Shown here: piece by piece, positions 1 through 8,522 of the stretch
How positions within the stretch are numbered: the first letter of the stretch is position 1
Layout: each line of letters begins with the position of its first letter
From: Erythrobacter sp.
GTDB lineage: Bacteria > Pseudomonadota > Alphaproteobacteria > Sphingomonadales > Sphingomonadaceae
Direction of reading: 5' to 3'
Length of the DNA: 48,509 nt
Assembly (NCBI GenBank): GCA_002695185.1
Contig: NZOF01000046.1
Coordinates: 1-48,509 of the forward strand
Position numbers and translations under genes: made by a program
The notes under the pieces: model-generated
Database searches by the model: none
Told to the model about the DNA's origin: nothing
What the model saw: the letters and a program-made list of their open reading frames with translations, nothing else

Positions 1-162
1 AAGGGCCGGACCGACGTGCCCAAGATCGTGGACTGGTACATGGACGGCAAGATCCAGATCGATCCGATGATCACCCATGTCCTGAAGCTGGAAGAGATCA
101 ACAAAGGCTTCGACCTGATGCATTCGGGTGAAAGCATCCGCAGCGTGGTGGTCTACGACTGA
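1..162 (+). CDS. frmA: S-(hydroxymethyl)glutathione dehydrogenase, C-terminal fragment
   Basis: Only the last 53 codons are in the window, ending in TGA at 160-162. The fragment contains VPKIVDWYMDGKI, THVLKLEEINKGFDLM and the tail SGESIRSVVVYD, which match the C-terminus of class III zinc alcohol dehydrogenases. These oxidise S-hydroxymethylglutathione, formed from formaldehyde and glutathione, to S-formylglutathione with NAD+. The catalytic zinc ligands lie upstream and cannot be checked. The assignment is reinforced by fghA, the next enzyme of the same pathway, four genes downstream in the same operon. The stop codon overlaps the start of the following cupin gene (TGATG), suggesting translational coupling. 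Confidence 0.88.
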   Translation, partial: KGRTDVPKIVDWYMDGKIQIDPMITHVLKLEEINKGFDLMHSGESIRSVVVYD

Positions 163-515
163 TGACTAAGAAGGTGACCCTCGCCGACAAGTTCGCCACG
201 TTTACGGAAACCTGGGCGCCGCGCATCGTCGCGCGGTATGAGGGTCACGAAGTCCGCATCGCGAAGCTGGAAGGCGCGTTCGACTGGCACAGCCACACCC
301 ATGACGAGCTGTTCCTGTGCCTGGACGGCGAACTCGATATCGAGTTTCGCGAGCGGACGGAAACGCTGCATCCCGGCGATCTGTTGTTGATTGCCGCTGG
401 CGAGGAACACAAACCGGTAGCTCGCAAGGGAGAGGTGCAGGTCCTGCTTCTGGACCCTGCCAACGCGCCGAATACCGGAGACGAGAAAACCGCGACCATT
501 GCGGTCGAGGCATAA
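162..515 (+). CDS. small cupin-domain protein in formaldehyde operon
   Basis: A 117-residue single-domain cupin. Cupin motif 1 is visible as HSHTHDELFLCLDGELDIEF (residues about 43-62), with two closely spaced His plus a Glu as metal ligands; motif 2 is PGDLLLIAAGEEHKP (about 71-85) with the fourth His. This is the Cupin_2 fold, probably binding one divalent metal. The substrate cannot be deduced. The ATG overlaps the frmA stop by one base and the next gene follows after 12 bases, so it is an operon member. Being placed between frmA and fghA suggests a role linked to formaldehyde or glutathione adducts, but that is inference from position only. Confidence 0.85.
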   Translation: MTKKVTLADKFATFTETWAPRIVARYEGHEVRIAKLEGAFDWHSHTHDELFLCLDGELDIEFRERTETLHPGDLLLIAAGEEHKPVARKGEVQVLLLDPANAPNTGDEKTATIAVEA

Positions 516-527
516 GGAGAGAGAACA

Positions 528-908
528 ATGTTCAGCCATGTCATGCTGGGGGCCGACGATATCGACGCCTCCAAGAAATTCTACGATGCCTGCTTCAAGG
601 CGCTCGGCGGCAGCGAAGGCAGGATCGATCCCAAGGGCCGCGTCATCTACATGCACAACGGCGGTATCTTCCTGATTACCAAGCCGATCGACGGCCAGCC
701 GGCGAGTTGCGGGAATGGTTCGACCATCGGCTTTGCCGCCGATAACGAAGCCATGGCCGACGCTTGGCACAAGGCGGGCAGCGAAAACGGCGGCACCGAA
801 ATCGAAGATCCGCCGGGCATCCGCGAAGGCGCCGGCATGAAGCTCTATCTCGCCTATCTGCGCGATCCGGCAGGCAACAAGGTCTGCGCCATGTATCGTC
901 CGGGCTGA
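528..908 (+). CDS. VOC (glyoxalase/bleomycin-resistance-like) family protein
   Basis: 126 residues with the vicinal-oxygen-chelate layout: an N-terminal strand FSHVMLGADDIDASKKFYDA and a C-terminal strand ending YLRDPAGNKVCAMYRPG, the usual DPxGN signature. A His at residue 4 sits where VOC metal ligands occur. Preceded by an AGGAGAGA ribosome-binding site just before ATG 528. It lies between the cupin and the tRNA-deacylase-like gene of the formaldehyde operon. VOC enzymes act on diverse substrates including glutathione hemithioacetals, which would suit the context, but the actual reaction is unknown. A related VOC protein also beside a cupin is encoded at 32885-33280. Confidence 0.87.
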   Translation: MFSHVMLGADDIDASKKFYDACFKALGGSEGRIDPKGRVIYMHNGGIFLITKPIDGQPASCGNGSTIGFAADNEAMADAWHKAGSENGGTEIEDPPGIREGAGMKLYLAYLRDPAGNKVCAMYRPG

Positions 909-912
909 CAGC

Positions 913-1422
913 TTGGCGCACAGAGGCGAAGCGGGATTGCGGGAGGACCTCGAAGCCCTCGCAATCCCCTTCGAGCAATACGAACACGAAGCTGTCTTCA
1001 CCGTTGCGGAAAGCTACGGGGTGAAGGATGCCATTCCCGGCGCGCATACCAAGAACCTGTTCCTGAAGGACACAGGCGGCGCGTTTTGGCTGGTCACCGT
1101 GCCTGCCGAAATGCGCGTGAATTTGAAGGCCCTGCCTGCGGCTATCGGCTGCAAACGCGTCAGTTTCGGCAAGCCCGGCGATATGGAGCGTCTGCTTGGT
1201 CTGACGCCGGGTTCGGTCACACCGCTAGGCGCGATCAACGCCGCGCCTGAAACCATCACCGTAGTCCTTGACCGGACCTTGGCGGAGGCCGACCGGATCA
1301 ACGTCCACCCCCTTCGCAATACCGCGACCATCGGCCTGTCCGGCGCGGACTGCTTGCGGCTGCTGGAGCATTGGGGCCATGCGCCGCTGGTCGCAGACAT
1401 ACCCGCACAGGAAATACCATGA
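913..1422 (+). CDS. YbaK/ProX-type prolyl-tRNA (misacyl-tRNA) deacylase
   Basis: 169 residues starting at TTG 913, four bases after the VOC stop; no better in-frame start exists without overlap. The YbaK/aaRS-associated domain is evident: AESYGVKDAIPGAHTKNLFL carries the conserved TKNLF lysine (Lys47), followed by VSFGKPGDMERLLGLTPGSVTPLG and a C-terminal NVHPLRNTATIGL stretch typical of PrdX/ProXp proteins. Family members hydrolyse mischarged tRNA in trans, for example Ala-tRNA(Pro). The gene overlaps fghA by four bases (ATGA at 1419-1422), so it is translated with the formaldehyde enzymes. That setting is unusual for a tRNA-editing enzyme. Substrate not determinable from sequence. Confidence 0.87.
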   Translation: MAHRGEAGLREDLEALAIPFEQYEHEAVFTVAESYGVKDAIPGAHTKNLFLKDTGGAFWLVTVPAEMRVNLKALPAAIGCKRVSFGKPGDMERLLGLTPGSVTPLGAINAAPETITVVLDRTLAEADRINVHPLRNTATIGLSGADCLRLLEHWGHAPLVADIPAQEIP

Positions 1423-2258
1423 CTCTCGAATATCTCTCGCAGAACAAGGCCTTTGGCGGCGACCAGTTCGTTCTCTCGCATCAGTCCGAGGCAACTGGCA
1501 CAGAGATGACGTTCTCCGTTTATGTCCCGCCCCATGCCGAGGGCGCGAAACTCCCGGTCCTCTGGTACCTTTCGGGTCTCACCTGCACCCATGCGAACGT
1601 GACCGAAAAGGGAGAGTTCCGGCGCGCCTGCGCGGAACACGGCGTGATCTTCGTGGCACCGGATACCAGCCCGCGCGGCGAACAGGTGCCCGATGCCGAC
1701 GATGAATACGACTTCGGCAAGGGCGCGGGCTTCTATGTCGATGCGACGCAGGAACCCTGGTCGACGCATTACAAGATGCGCAGCTATATCGAGAACGAGC
1801 TGCCCGGGCTGATCGAGGCGAATTTCCCCACAGACATGACGCGGCAGGGCATAACCGGCCATTCCATGGGCGGCCACGGCGCCTTGACCATAGGCTTGCG
1901 CAACCCCGACCGCTTCCGTTCGGTGAGCGCCTTTTCCCCAATCGTCGCCCCTGGCAAAGTGCCTTGGGGCGAGAAAGCGCTATCACGCTACCTCGGCGAG
2001 GATCGCGAAGCGTGGGAAGAATACGATGCGGTTGCGCTGATCGAGAATGGCGCACGCCTCGATCACCTGCTGGTAGATCAGGGCACGGCGGACAATTTCC
2101 TTGAAGAACAATTGAAGACAGGCCTGCTTTCCGTCGCCTGCGCCAAGGCCGACATCCCCGCGGAAATCCGCATGCAGGAGGGGTACGACCATTCCTATTA
2201 CTTCATCTCGACTTTCATGGCCGAGCATGTGGCATGGCATGCGGAGAGGTTGAGTTGA
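1419..2258 (+). CDS. fghA: S-formylglutathione hydrolase
   Basis: 279 residues, alpha/beta-hydrolase of the esterase D family. It hydrolyses S-formylglutathione to formate and glutathione, completing the FrmA pathway in the cytoplasm. The nucleophile elbow GHSMGG places Ser149; Asp225 (GTADNFL) and His258 (GYDHSYYF) complete the triad at spacings matching characterised enzymes. The oxyanion region LSGLTCTHAN and the family signature APDTSPRG are present. The ATG at 1419 overlaps the previous stop (ATGA), and the product length equals that of E. coli FrmB/YeiG-type enzymes. Last gene of the operon; no clear terminator hairpin follows. Confidence 0.95.
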   Translation: MTLEYLSQNKAFGGDQFVLSHQSEATGTEMTFSVYVPPHAEGAKLPVLWYLSGLTCTHANVTEKGEFRRACAEHGVIFVAPDTSPRGEQVPDADDEYDFGKGAGFYVDATQEPWSTHYKMRSYIENELPGLIEANFPTDMTRQGITGHSMGGHGALTIGLRNPDRFRSVSAFSPIVAPGKVPWGEKALSRYLGEDREAWEEYDAVALIENGARLDHLLVDQGTADNFLEEQLKTGLLSVACAKADIPAEIRMQEGYDHSYYFISTFMAEHVAWHAERLS

Positions 2259-2316
2259 TCCCCGATTGAGCAATTTTCCGGGCCAGAGCACCCAATGGCG
2301 CACGCCGACAGGAATC

Positions 2317-2901
2317 TTAATGTTTGACCATGCCTTCGCCAGACTCAACGAGATGCTTGGGAGGGACTGGATCGCTTCTCAGCCTCTCGATTAGCTCCTT
2401 GCATTTCGCAAGTTCGTCTGAGGATGCGAAGATTCTGGGTGGAATGTAATATCCATGAGCTGGTCCGGTCTTGATGAAGAGCGAACCTTTTCGTTCGACT
2501 ACATCGATAACACCGAGCCAGCTTGTATAATCCTCGCTGGTTTCAGTGCTCCAAGAGACCCCCGAAGTGTCCAGCCAAACTGAATTCCAGCCAACTCGTT
2601 TGGGGTCGTCTGCTTGCAATCGTTCAAGCATCCTCATGAGAAAAATCTCAACTCCCAGCGAAACCCAAATTGAGAGACTGGCAGCGAGCACAATCCAAAT
2701 GAGCACAAAGAAATCAGTATTGGGGAGTAAGGCTTTCGCCACGAAATAGGTCAGCAAAAACGCAACCAGACGCGACAAAACCGCAATCCCATACGAGTGA
2801 TTAAAGCCGATCATTTCGCGCACATTCTGTTCGTGCGCCCGTGTATCACCGACTACCCATTGGAAGGAGATTTGAGCCGCATCATCCTCTTCTTCATACA
2901 T
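2317..2901 (-). CDS. YcxB-like C-terminal domain membrane protein
   Basis: 194 residues. An acidic N-terminus (MYEEEDDAAQISF) is followed by two predicted membrane segments (about residues 37-58 and 62-84) and a cytosolic C-terminal part in which WLGVIDVVERKGSLFIKTG, YYIPPRIFAS and DELAKCKELIERL match the pattern of YcxB-like proteins (PF14317-type), a family of unknown function. The coding DNA is visibly poorer in G+C and uses more A/T-ending codons than its neighbours, which points to acquisition from elsewhere. Start chosen at ATG 2901; the ribosome site is weak. It stands alone, convergent with fghA (58-base gap). Confidence 0.7.
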   Translation of the reverse strand: MYEEEDDAAQISFQWVVGDTRAHEQNVREMIGFNHSYGIAVLSRLVAFLLTYFVAKALLPNTDFFVLIWIVLAASLSIWVSLGVEIFLMRMLERLQADDPKRVGWNSVWLDTSGVSWSTETSEDYTSWLGVIDVVERKGSLFIKTGPAHGYYIPPRIFASSDELAKCKELIERLRSDPVPPKHLVESGEGMVKH

Positions 2902-2947
2902 GCCCGAGGTCGCCTCTTTGATTCATCCTCTCAGGGAAAAATACCCC

Positions 2948-4183
2948 TCACCCATGCGCCGCGACAAATTCCTCTACCACTGGTGCGATCCTGTCGCGCC
3001 ATTTGCTGCCGTTGAAGATGCCGTAATGACCCGCACCTTCGGCCATGTAATAGCGCTTCTTCGAGGCATCGAGATTGGGCGTCAGTTCCAGCGCGGCACG
3101 GGTCTGGCCCAGACCTGAAATATCGTCACGCTCGCCTTCGATGGCGAGAAGCGCTGTCTTGGTGATGTCGCCCAGATCGACACGCTTGCCGCGATGCATG
3201 AAGGTGCCGTTCGGGATCGAGTGGTTCTGGAACACCTCTTCCACCGTCTGCAGGTAGAATTCCGCCGTCATGTCGCAGACGCTGCGGTATTCGTCGTAAA
3301 AATCCTTCGTCGCCTGCGCGCTGGCATCGTCGCCCTTGTTGAGGTGTTTGAACATCTCGTAATGGCTCATCATGTGATTGCCGAGGTTCATGCTCATGAA
3401 ACCGGCAAGCTGCATGAAGCCCGGATAGACCTTACGGCCCGATCCCCGATACTGCACCGGCACGGTGGCGATGACATTGTGGCGGAACCATTCGATCGGG
3501 CGTTCCATGGCAAGATCGTTCACGCTGGTGGGCGAACACCGCGTATCGATGGGGCCACCCATCATGGTCAGGGTTTTGGGAGCACATTCATGCCCATCGC
3601 GGTTCATGATCGCGGTGGCCGCAAATACTGGAACCGAAGGCTGGCATACGGCCATGACATGCGCACCGTCGCCATCCTTGCCCGGGCCGATATGCTCGAG
3701 AAAGTCGATTACGTAATCGATGTAATCATCGAGGTCGAACGCGCCTTCATGCAGTGGGACATCGCGCGCATCGGCCCAATCGGTGACGAAGACGACGTAG
3801 TTCTGCAGCATCCGCTCGACCGTGCCGCGCAGTAGCGTGGCGTGATGCCCGCTCATCGGGGCGACCACGAGCATACGCGGTGCATCGTCTGGCAGGCCTT
3901 CACGGTGGAACCGCTTCAGATCGCCGAAGGGCTTGTTCAGGACGGTCGCTTCCACCACCGGATATTCCTCGCGGCCGACGGTGACGTGTTCGATCCCCCA
4001 GGCAGGCTTGCCATAGGTGGCCGTGGCATGGGCGAAGACTTCCAGCGCGCTGGACGCCATCTGGCCCATTCCCATGTAGCCGAAAGGAAGGGCCGGGTTC
4101 GAAAGCATTTCCGAACCGATCGAGGCAAAGGTGCTGGCGCTGGAAAGCCAGCTCCGCTGGAGTTCGTGAAGGTGGTAAAGCAT
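2948..4183 (-). CDS. phaZ: intracellular polyhydroxybutyrate depolymerase
   Basis: 411 residues. The start MLYHLHELQRSW is the characteristic N-terminus of the PhaZ intracellular PHB depolymerase family (TIGR01849-like); a GGGGA ribosome site lies 10 bases upstream of ATG 4183, which is preferred over a TTG two codons earlier. The nucleophile is a cysteine in VCQPS (Cys180), the family hallmark replacing the lipase-box serine; the C-terminal AEGAGHYGIFNG supplies the catalytic His. It mobilises amorphous storage granules to 3-hydroxybutyrate units. No PHB synthase or phasin gene is in the window, so it is not in a pha operon here. Confidence 0.93.
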   Translation of the reverse strand: MLYHLHELQRSWLSSASTFASIGSEMLSNPALPFGYMGMGQMASSALEVFAHATATYGKPAWGIEHVTVGREEYPVVEATVLNKPFGDLKRFHREGLPDDAPRMLVVAPMSGHHATLLRGTVERMLQNYVVFVTDWADARDVPLHEGAFDLDDYIDYVIDFLEHIGPGKDGDGAHVMAVCQPSVPVFAATAIMNRDGHECAPKTLTMMGGPIDTRCSPTSVNDLAMERPIEWFRHNVIATVPVQYRGSGRKVYPGFMQLAGFMSMNLGNHMMSHYEMFKHLNKGDDASAQATKDFYDEYRSVCDMTAEFYLQTVEEVFQNHSIPNGTFMHRGKRVDLGDITKTALLAIEGERDDISGLGQTRAALELTPNLDASKKRYYMAEGAGHYGIFNGSKWRDRIAPVVEEFVAAHG

Positions 4184-4352
4184 AAGCAAGCGTCCCCTGC
4201 TGGCCGCACTGTTCTGGCTCTATTTGCGGCACGTCCAATTTCCCCCAATGTGGCGGCTGGTTCGTGATTGTGCAATGCACAAACGGGGTAAAAGTACCGT
4301 TTACGGCGCAGCGGAGTGGATTTTACCATCCCTCGCGCCTAACTGGGCGCTC

Positions 4353-6170
4353 ATGGACGAGACGGGTACACCTGAGAAAGCTCGGCGCCGGATATTCGGG
4401 CGGCGAAGCGATGGCGAAAACCGCAGCCTGAAGCCGCTGCGCATGGTCTTCGATGCCGCCAAGGCCTACCCCCTCCAGCTCGCCTTGGCCGCAGCAGCAC
4501 TGCTTGTTACGGCGATTATCAGCTCGCTTGCCCTGCCGAGTGCGCTCAAGCTCATCATCGATCGCGGTTTTGCAGCCGATAACGGCGCGGATATCGGTCG
4601 CTGGTTCCGCTACCTGCTGGTTCTGGTGGGTGCCCTGGGCCTCTTTACCGCATTGCGGTTCTATTTCGTCAGCTGGCTGGGCGAGCGCGTCGTGGCTGAT
4701 GTGCGCAAGGCAGTCCATACGAACCTCCTGCGCCTGTCACCGTCCTTCTTCGAGACAAACAGTCCCAAGGAAATATCCAGTCGCATGACGGCCGACACGG
4801 CGATCATCGAACAGACGGTGGGCACCACCCTGTCCGTGGCGCTGCGCAATCTCATCATGGCCATTCTCAGCGTGGGATATCTCTTCTGGCTCGCCCCTCA
4901 ACTGGCCATCTATCTGGTTATCGGGATCCCGGTGGTGATCATCCCGATCGCCATCTTCGGCTCGCGGCTGCGCAAGGTGAGCCGCACGAGCCAGGATCGC
5001 GTTGCCGATGTCGGCTCGATGGTAACCGAAGTGCTGTCGGCCACAAAGATCGTGCAGGCATTCGGCCAGCAGTCACGCGAAGGTGAACGCTTTGCCGGCG
5101 CGGTGGAACAGACCTTCGACATCGCCAAACAGCGCATCCTGATCCGCGCTTTGATGACGGCAATTCTCATCACGCTGGTCTTCGGATCGATAACCGCGCT
5201 GCTGTGGCGCGGCGCACTGCTGGTGGAAGACGGCGTCATTACCGGCGGGACCATTGCCGCCTTCGTATTCGCCGGCGTCATCGCCGCGGGCAGCTTCGGC
5301 GCTTTGACCGAGGTGCTCGGCGACCTGTTGCGGGCAGCAGGTGCAGCCAGCCGCCTTGCCGAACTGCTCGACGCAAAACCGGAGATCGTGGCACCCGCCA
5401 ATCCAATGGCTCTTCCCGTGCCTGCGCGCGGCGGCCTGTCCTTCCGCAACGTGACCTTCCGCTATCCCACGCGGCCCGAAGCCGCTGCGCTGGAAGATTT
5501 CACGCTTGAGGTCGAACCGGGCGAAACGGTCGCGATCGTCGGTCCGTCCGGCGCAGGCAAGTCCACCCTCTTCCAGCTCGCCGAACGTTTTTACGATCCG
5601 CAGGCTGGCACAGTGCGGCTCGATGGGATTCCGCTCACGAAAGCGGACCCGGCGGAAATCCGCCGCCGCATCGCACTCGTTCCGCAGGAAGGCGTGCTCT
5701 TTTCTGCTAGCGCGCGCGACAATCTGCGCTACGGCCGCTGGGACGCCACCGAAGACCAAATCTGGCAGGCAGCCACAGCCGCCAATGCCGCCGACTTCCT
5801 CGAAAATCTCCCGCGCGGCCTCGACACCCATCTGGGCGAGGACGGCACGCAGCTATCGGGCGGCCAGCGCCAGCGCCTAGCCATCGCGCGCGCGCTCCTT
5901 CGCGATGCGCCGATCCTGCTGCTGGACGAAGCCACCAGTGCGCTCGACGCGGAAAGCGAACGGCTGGTGCAGGATGCGCTCGACCGCCTGATGGAACACC
6001 GCACCACGCTGGTGATCGCCCACCGCCTCGCCACGGTAAGGGCGGCGGACCGCATCGTGGTGATGGATCAGGGCCGTATGGTCGAACAGGGAACGCATGA
6101 CCAGCTGGTGGTGAATGGCGACCTTTATGCCCGCCTGTCGAAGCTCCAGTTCGGCGATGAAGCGGCCTGA
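4353..6170 (+). CDS. MsbA-like ABC exporter (fused permease and ATPase)
   Basis: 605 residues if started at ATG 4353 (MDETGTPEKARRR); the frame stays open upstream but that part looks non-coding. Residues about 45-330 form the six-helix exporter domain; residues about 360-605 form the ATPase with Walker A GPSGAGKST (397-405), signature LSGGQRQR (501-508), Walker B ILLLDEATSALD (Asp525, Glu526) and H-loop His557. It is a half-transporter that should work as a homodimer in the inner membrane, exporting a lipid or hydrophobic compound; it resembles the MsbA-related group of alphaproteobacteria (TIGR02204-like). The substrate is unknown. Followed after 127 bases by an M13 peptidase. Confidence 0.93.
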   Translation: MDETGTPEKARRRIFGRRSDGENRSLKPLRMVFDAAKAYPLQLALAAAALLVTAIISSLALPSALKLIIDRGFAADNGADIGRWFRYLLVLVGALGLFTALRFYFVSWLGERVVADVRKAVHTNLLRLSPSFFETNSPKEISSRMTADTAIIEQTVGTTLSVALRNLIMAILSVGYLFWLAPQLAIYLVIGIPVVIIPIAIFGSRLRKVSRTSQDRVADVGSMVTEVLSATKIVQAFGQQSREGERFAGAVEQTFDIAKQRILIRALMTAILITLVFGSITALLWRGALLVEDGVITGGTIAAFVFAGVIAAGSFGALTEVLGDLLRAAGAASRLAELLDAKPEIVAPANPMALPVPARGGLSFRNVTFRYPTRPEAAALEDFTLEVEPGETVAIVGPSGAGKSTLFQLAERFYDPQAGTVRLDGIPLTKADPAEIRRRIALVPQEGVLFSASARDNLRYGRWDATEDQIWQAATAANAADFLENLPRGLDTHLGEDGTQLSGGQRQRLAIARALLRDAPILLLDEATSALDAESERLVQDALDRLMEHRTTLVIAHRLATVRAADRIVVMDQGRMVEQGTHDQLVVNGDLYARLSKLQFGDEAA

Positions 6171-6184
6171 CCGTTCGACCAAAA

Positions 6185-6209
6185 TCGCCGTCCATCCGAC
6201 GAACGGCGA
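6185..6209. repeat. inverted repeat between ABC exporter and peptidase genes
   Basis: Arms TCGCCGT (6185-6191) and ACGGCGA (6203-6209) form a perfect 7-bp stem with an 11-base loop. There is no T run after it on the plus strand; on the minus strand it is followed by TTTT, but no gene would use a terminator there. It may be an RNA hairpin in the intergenic part of the transcript. No function is claimed. Confidence 0.35.
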
Positions 6210-6297
6210 CTCCCATCGCCACAATATGCTACCCAAACTGCACGAGGTCGCCTGCTCTCCCGCGAGCGCGGTCGGCTGCCTGAAGGAGACTGCACTC

Positions 6298-8442
6298 ATG
6301 AAATCGAGAATTTTCACGCTCGGCGCATCCGCCCTGGCACTTGCCATCGGCGCGCCAGCCATGGCGGAAGAAACCGCCACCGCAGCACCTGCTGCTGAAG
6401 AGACCCCGCTGCCGACAATGGAATTCGGTGACTGGGGCTTCGATCCTGCCTCTATTTCGCAGGATATCGATCCGGGCGACGACTTCTTCGCCTATGCCAA
6501 TCAGAAGTGGCTCGATGCCAATCCGCTGCCTGCAGAATTCAGCCGCTTCGGCGCTTTCAATCTGCTGCGCGAAAAATCGACGTCCGATGTAAAGACGCTG
6601 GTCGATCGCCTGACTGCAAAGGATCCGGCCACGCTAACTGCCAACGAAAAGCGCATCGTCGATGCCTATGAAGGCTATCTGGACACGGCGGCGATCGAAG
6701 CAGCGGGCCTCGCCCCGGCGCAGCCCTATCTCGAAGATATCAAGGGCGCTGAAACGCTCGCCAACCTTGCCGAAATCTGGGGTAGCCCGGGTTATTCCTC
6801 GCCGCTCTTCGCTTATGTCGAAGTCGATGCGAAAGAACCCACGCGTTATTCGGTTCATGCCGGGTCCGGCGGCCTCGGCCTGCCCGACCGCGACTATTAC
6901 CTCGACGAGAGCGAGAAGGGTGCCAACATTCAGGCGAAGTATCGCGAATATCTCGCGTTCCTGCTTGGAGAAGCTGGCTACTCGGATGCTGCCGGCATGG
7001 CGCAAAAGGTCTACGACTTCGAAGATTCGCTGGCCCGCAAGGTTGCATGGGACCGCGCAACGCGCCGCAACGACGACCTTACTTACAACGCGTTGACGCC
7101 GGAAGAATTGAACGCGAAGGCTGGCGGCTTCCCACTGACCGCGATGCTTACCGCCAGCGGTTTCACGGACGTTGATCGCTTTATCGTGACCGACCTTCCG
7201 CCGAGCCCGGAACGCGCGGAAGAACTGGGCCTCGATGCCGATACTCTCGCCAAGATCGGCGGCGGTATGCCTGCGGCTATGCAGTTGATCCTCGAAACGC
7301 CGATGGACGTGCTGCAGGCGTGGACCGCCAAGGGCTTCCTTTCCAGCAATGCCGAAGTACTGCCCAAGCGCTTCGACGATGCCAACTTCGCCTTCTACGG
7401 CACGCTGCTTAACGGCACGCCCGAACAGCGCCCACGCTGGAAACGCGCAATCGGTGAAACCGAAAGCCTGATGGGCGAACTGCTCGGCAAATCCTATGTC
7501 GCCGACTATTTCCCGCCGGAAAACAAGGCGGCGATGGATGATCTCGTCGCCAACCTTCGCAAGGCAATGGCCAATTCGATCGGTGAACTCGACTGGATGG
7601 GCCGCGACACCAAGAAGCAGGCCATCGCCAAGCTGGACGCATTCGATCCCAAGATCGGCTATCGCGACAATCTCGAAACCTACGAAGGGCTGACGATCCA
7701 GCCGGCCTTGCCGATTGCCAACCGGATCGAAGCCTCCAAATGGGCCTGGAACGACATGCTCAGCAAGCTTGGCGGACCAATCGACCGGACCGAGTGGTAC
7801 ATGCTGCCGCAGACGGTAAACGCTTATTACAATCCGACCAAGAACGAGATCGTCTTCCCCGCCGCCATCCTGCAGCAACCGTTCTTCGGCATCACTGCGG
7901 ACGCGGCAGTGAACTATGGCGGCATTGGTGGCGTCATAGGCCATGAAATGGGCCACGGCTTCGACGATCAGGGTTCCAAGTCGGACGGTACCGGCATGCT
8001 GCGCAACTGGTGGACCGATTCCGATCGCGAAGCCTTCGACAAGCTGGGCGATGCGCTAGTGGAACAGTACAATTCCTACTGCCCGCTGGACGATGGCGAA
8101 ACCTGTGTGAACGGGCGTCTGACGCTTGGCGAAAATATCGGCGATCTGGGCGGCCTCAGCCTCGCCTATCGCGCCTACAAGCTTTCGCTGAACGGCAAGG
8201 AAGACAAGGTGATCGATGGCCTGACCGGCGATCAGCGCTTCTTCCTGGCATGGGCGCAGGTCTGGCGTTCGCAGCAGCGCGAAGCTGCCGCTCGCCAGCG
8301 CCTCACCACCGATCCGCACAGCCCGGAAGAATTCCGCGTGAACGGAATCGTGCGGAACATGGATGCCTGGTACAAGGCCTTCAATGTGACCAGCGACGAC
8401 GCGCTTTATCTCCCCCCAGAAGAGCGCATCAGCATTTGGTAA
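6298..8442 (+). CDS. M13 family zinc metallopeptidase (PepO/neprilysin-like), secreted
   Basis: 714 residues with a signal peptide (MKSRIFTLGASALALAIGAPAMA, cleavage near residue 23), so it acts in the periplasm or outside. Start ATG 6298 follows a GAAGGAGA ribosome site. The N-terminal M13 part includes PGDDFFAYANQKWLDAN; the catalytic part contains NAYYNP, the zinc motif HEMGH (His549, Glu550, His553) and ENIGDLGG (third ligand Glu612, Asp616). It ends YLPPEERISIW, a variant of the usual C-terminal CxxW of M13 enzymes, here without the Cys. The family cleaves small peptides. It has its own terminator just downstream. Confidence 0.95.
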   Translation: MKSRIFTLGASALALAIGAPAMAEETATAAPAAEETPLPTMEFGDWGFDPASISQDIDPGDDFFAYANQKWLDANPLPAEFSRFGAFNLLREKSTSDVKTLVDRLTAKDPATLTANEKRIVDAYEGYLDTAAIEAAGLAPAQPYLEDIKGAETLANLAEIWGSPGYSSPLFAYVEVDAKEPTRYSVHAGSGGLGLPDRDYYLDESEKGANIQAKYREYLAFLLGEAGYSDAAGMAQKVYDFEDSLARKVAWDRATRRNDDLTYNALTPEELNAKAGGFPLTAMLTASGFTDVDRFIVTDLPPSPERAEELGLDADTLAKIGGGMPAAMQLILETPMDVLQAWTAKGFLSSNAEVLPKRFDDANFAFYGTLLNGTPEQRPRWKRAIGETESLMGELLGKSYVADYFPPENKAAMDDLVANLRKAMANSIGELDWMGRDTKKQAIAKLDAFDPKIGYRDNLETYEGLTIQPALPIANRIEASKWAWNDMLSKLGGPIDRTEWYMLPQTVNAYYNPTKNEIVFPAAILQQPFFGITADAAVNYGGIGGVIGHEMGHGFDDQGSKSDGTGMLRNWWTDSDREAFDKLGDALVEQYNSYCPLDDGETCVNGRLTLGENIGDLGGLSLAYRAYKLSLNGKEDKVIDGLTGDQRFFLAWAQVWRSQQREAAARQRLTTDPHSPEEFRVNGIVRNMDAWYKAFNVTSDDALYLPPEERISIW

Positions 8443-8468
8443 GCTGCGCTACGGCGTGAAAAAAGCGA

Positions 8469-8508
8469 AGGGCGGAGCAGGTCGCTTGACTTGTTCCGCC
8501 CTTTCTTC
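8469..8508 (+). terminator. rho-independent terminator after M13 peptidase
   Basis: A 15-bp stem (left 8469-8483, right 8488-8502; two G-U pairs) with loop GCTT is followed by TTTCTTC. It ends the M13 peptidase transcript and lies directly before the ribosome site of uppP, implying a separate promoter for uppP within or beyond it or readthrough. Confidence 0.85.
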
Positions 8509-8522
8509 ATGGAGCGAAGCCT

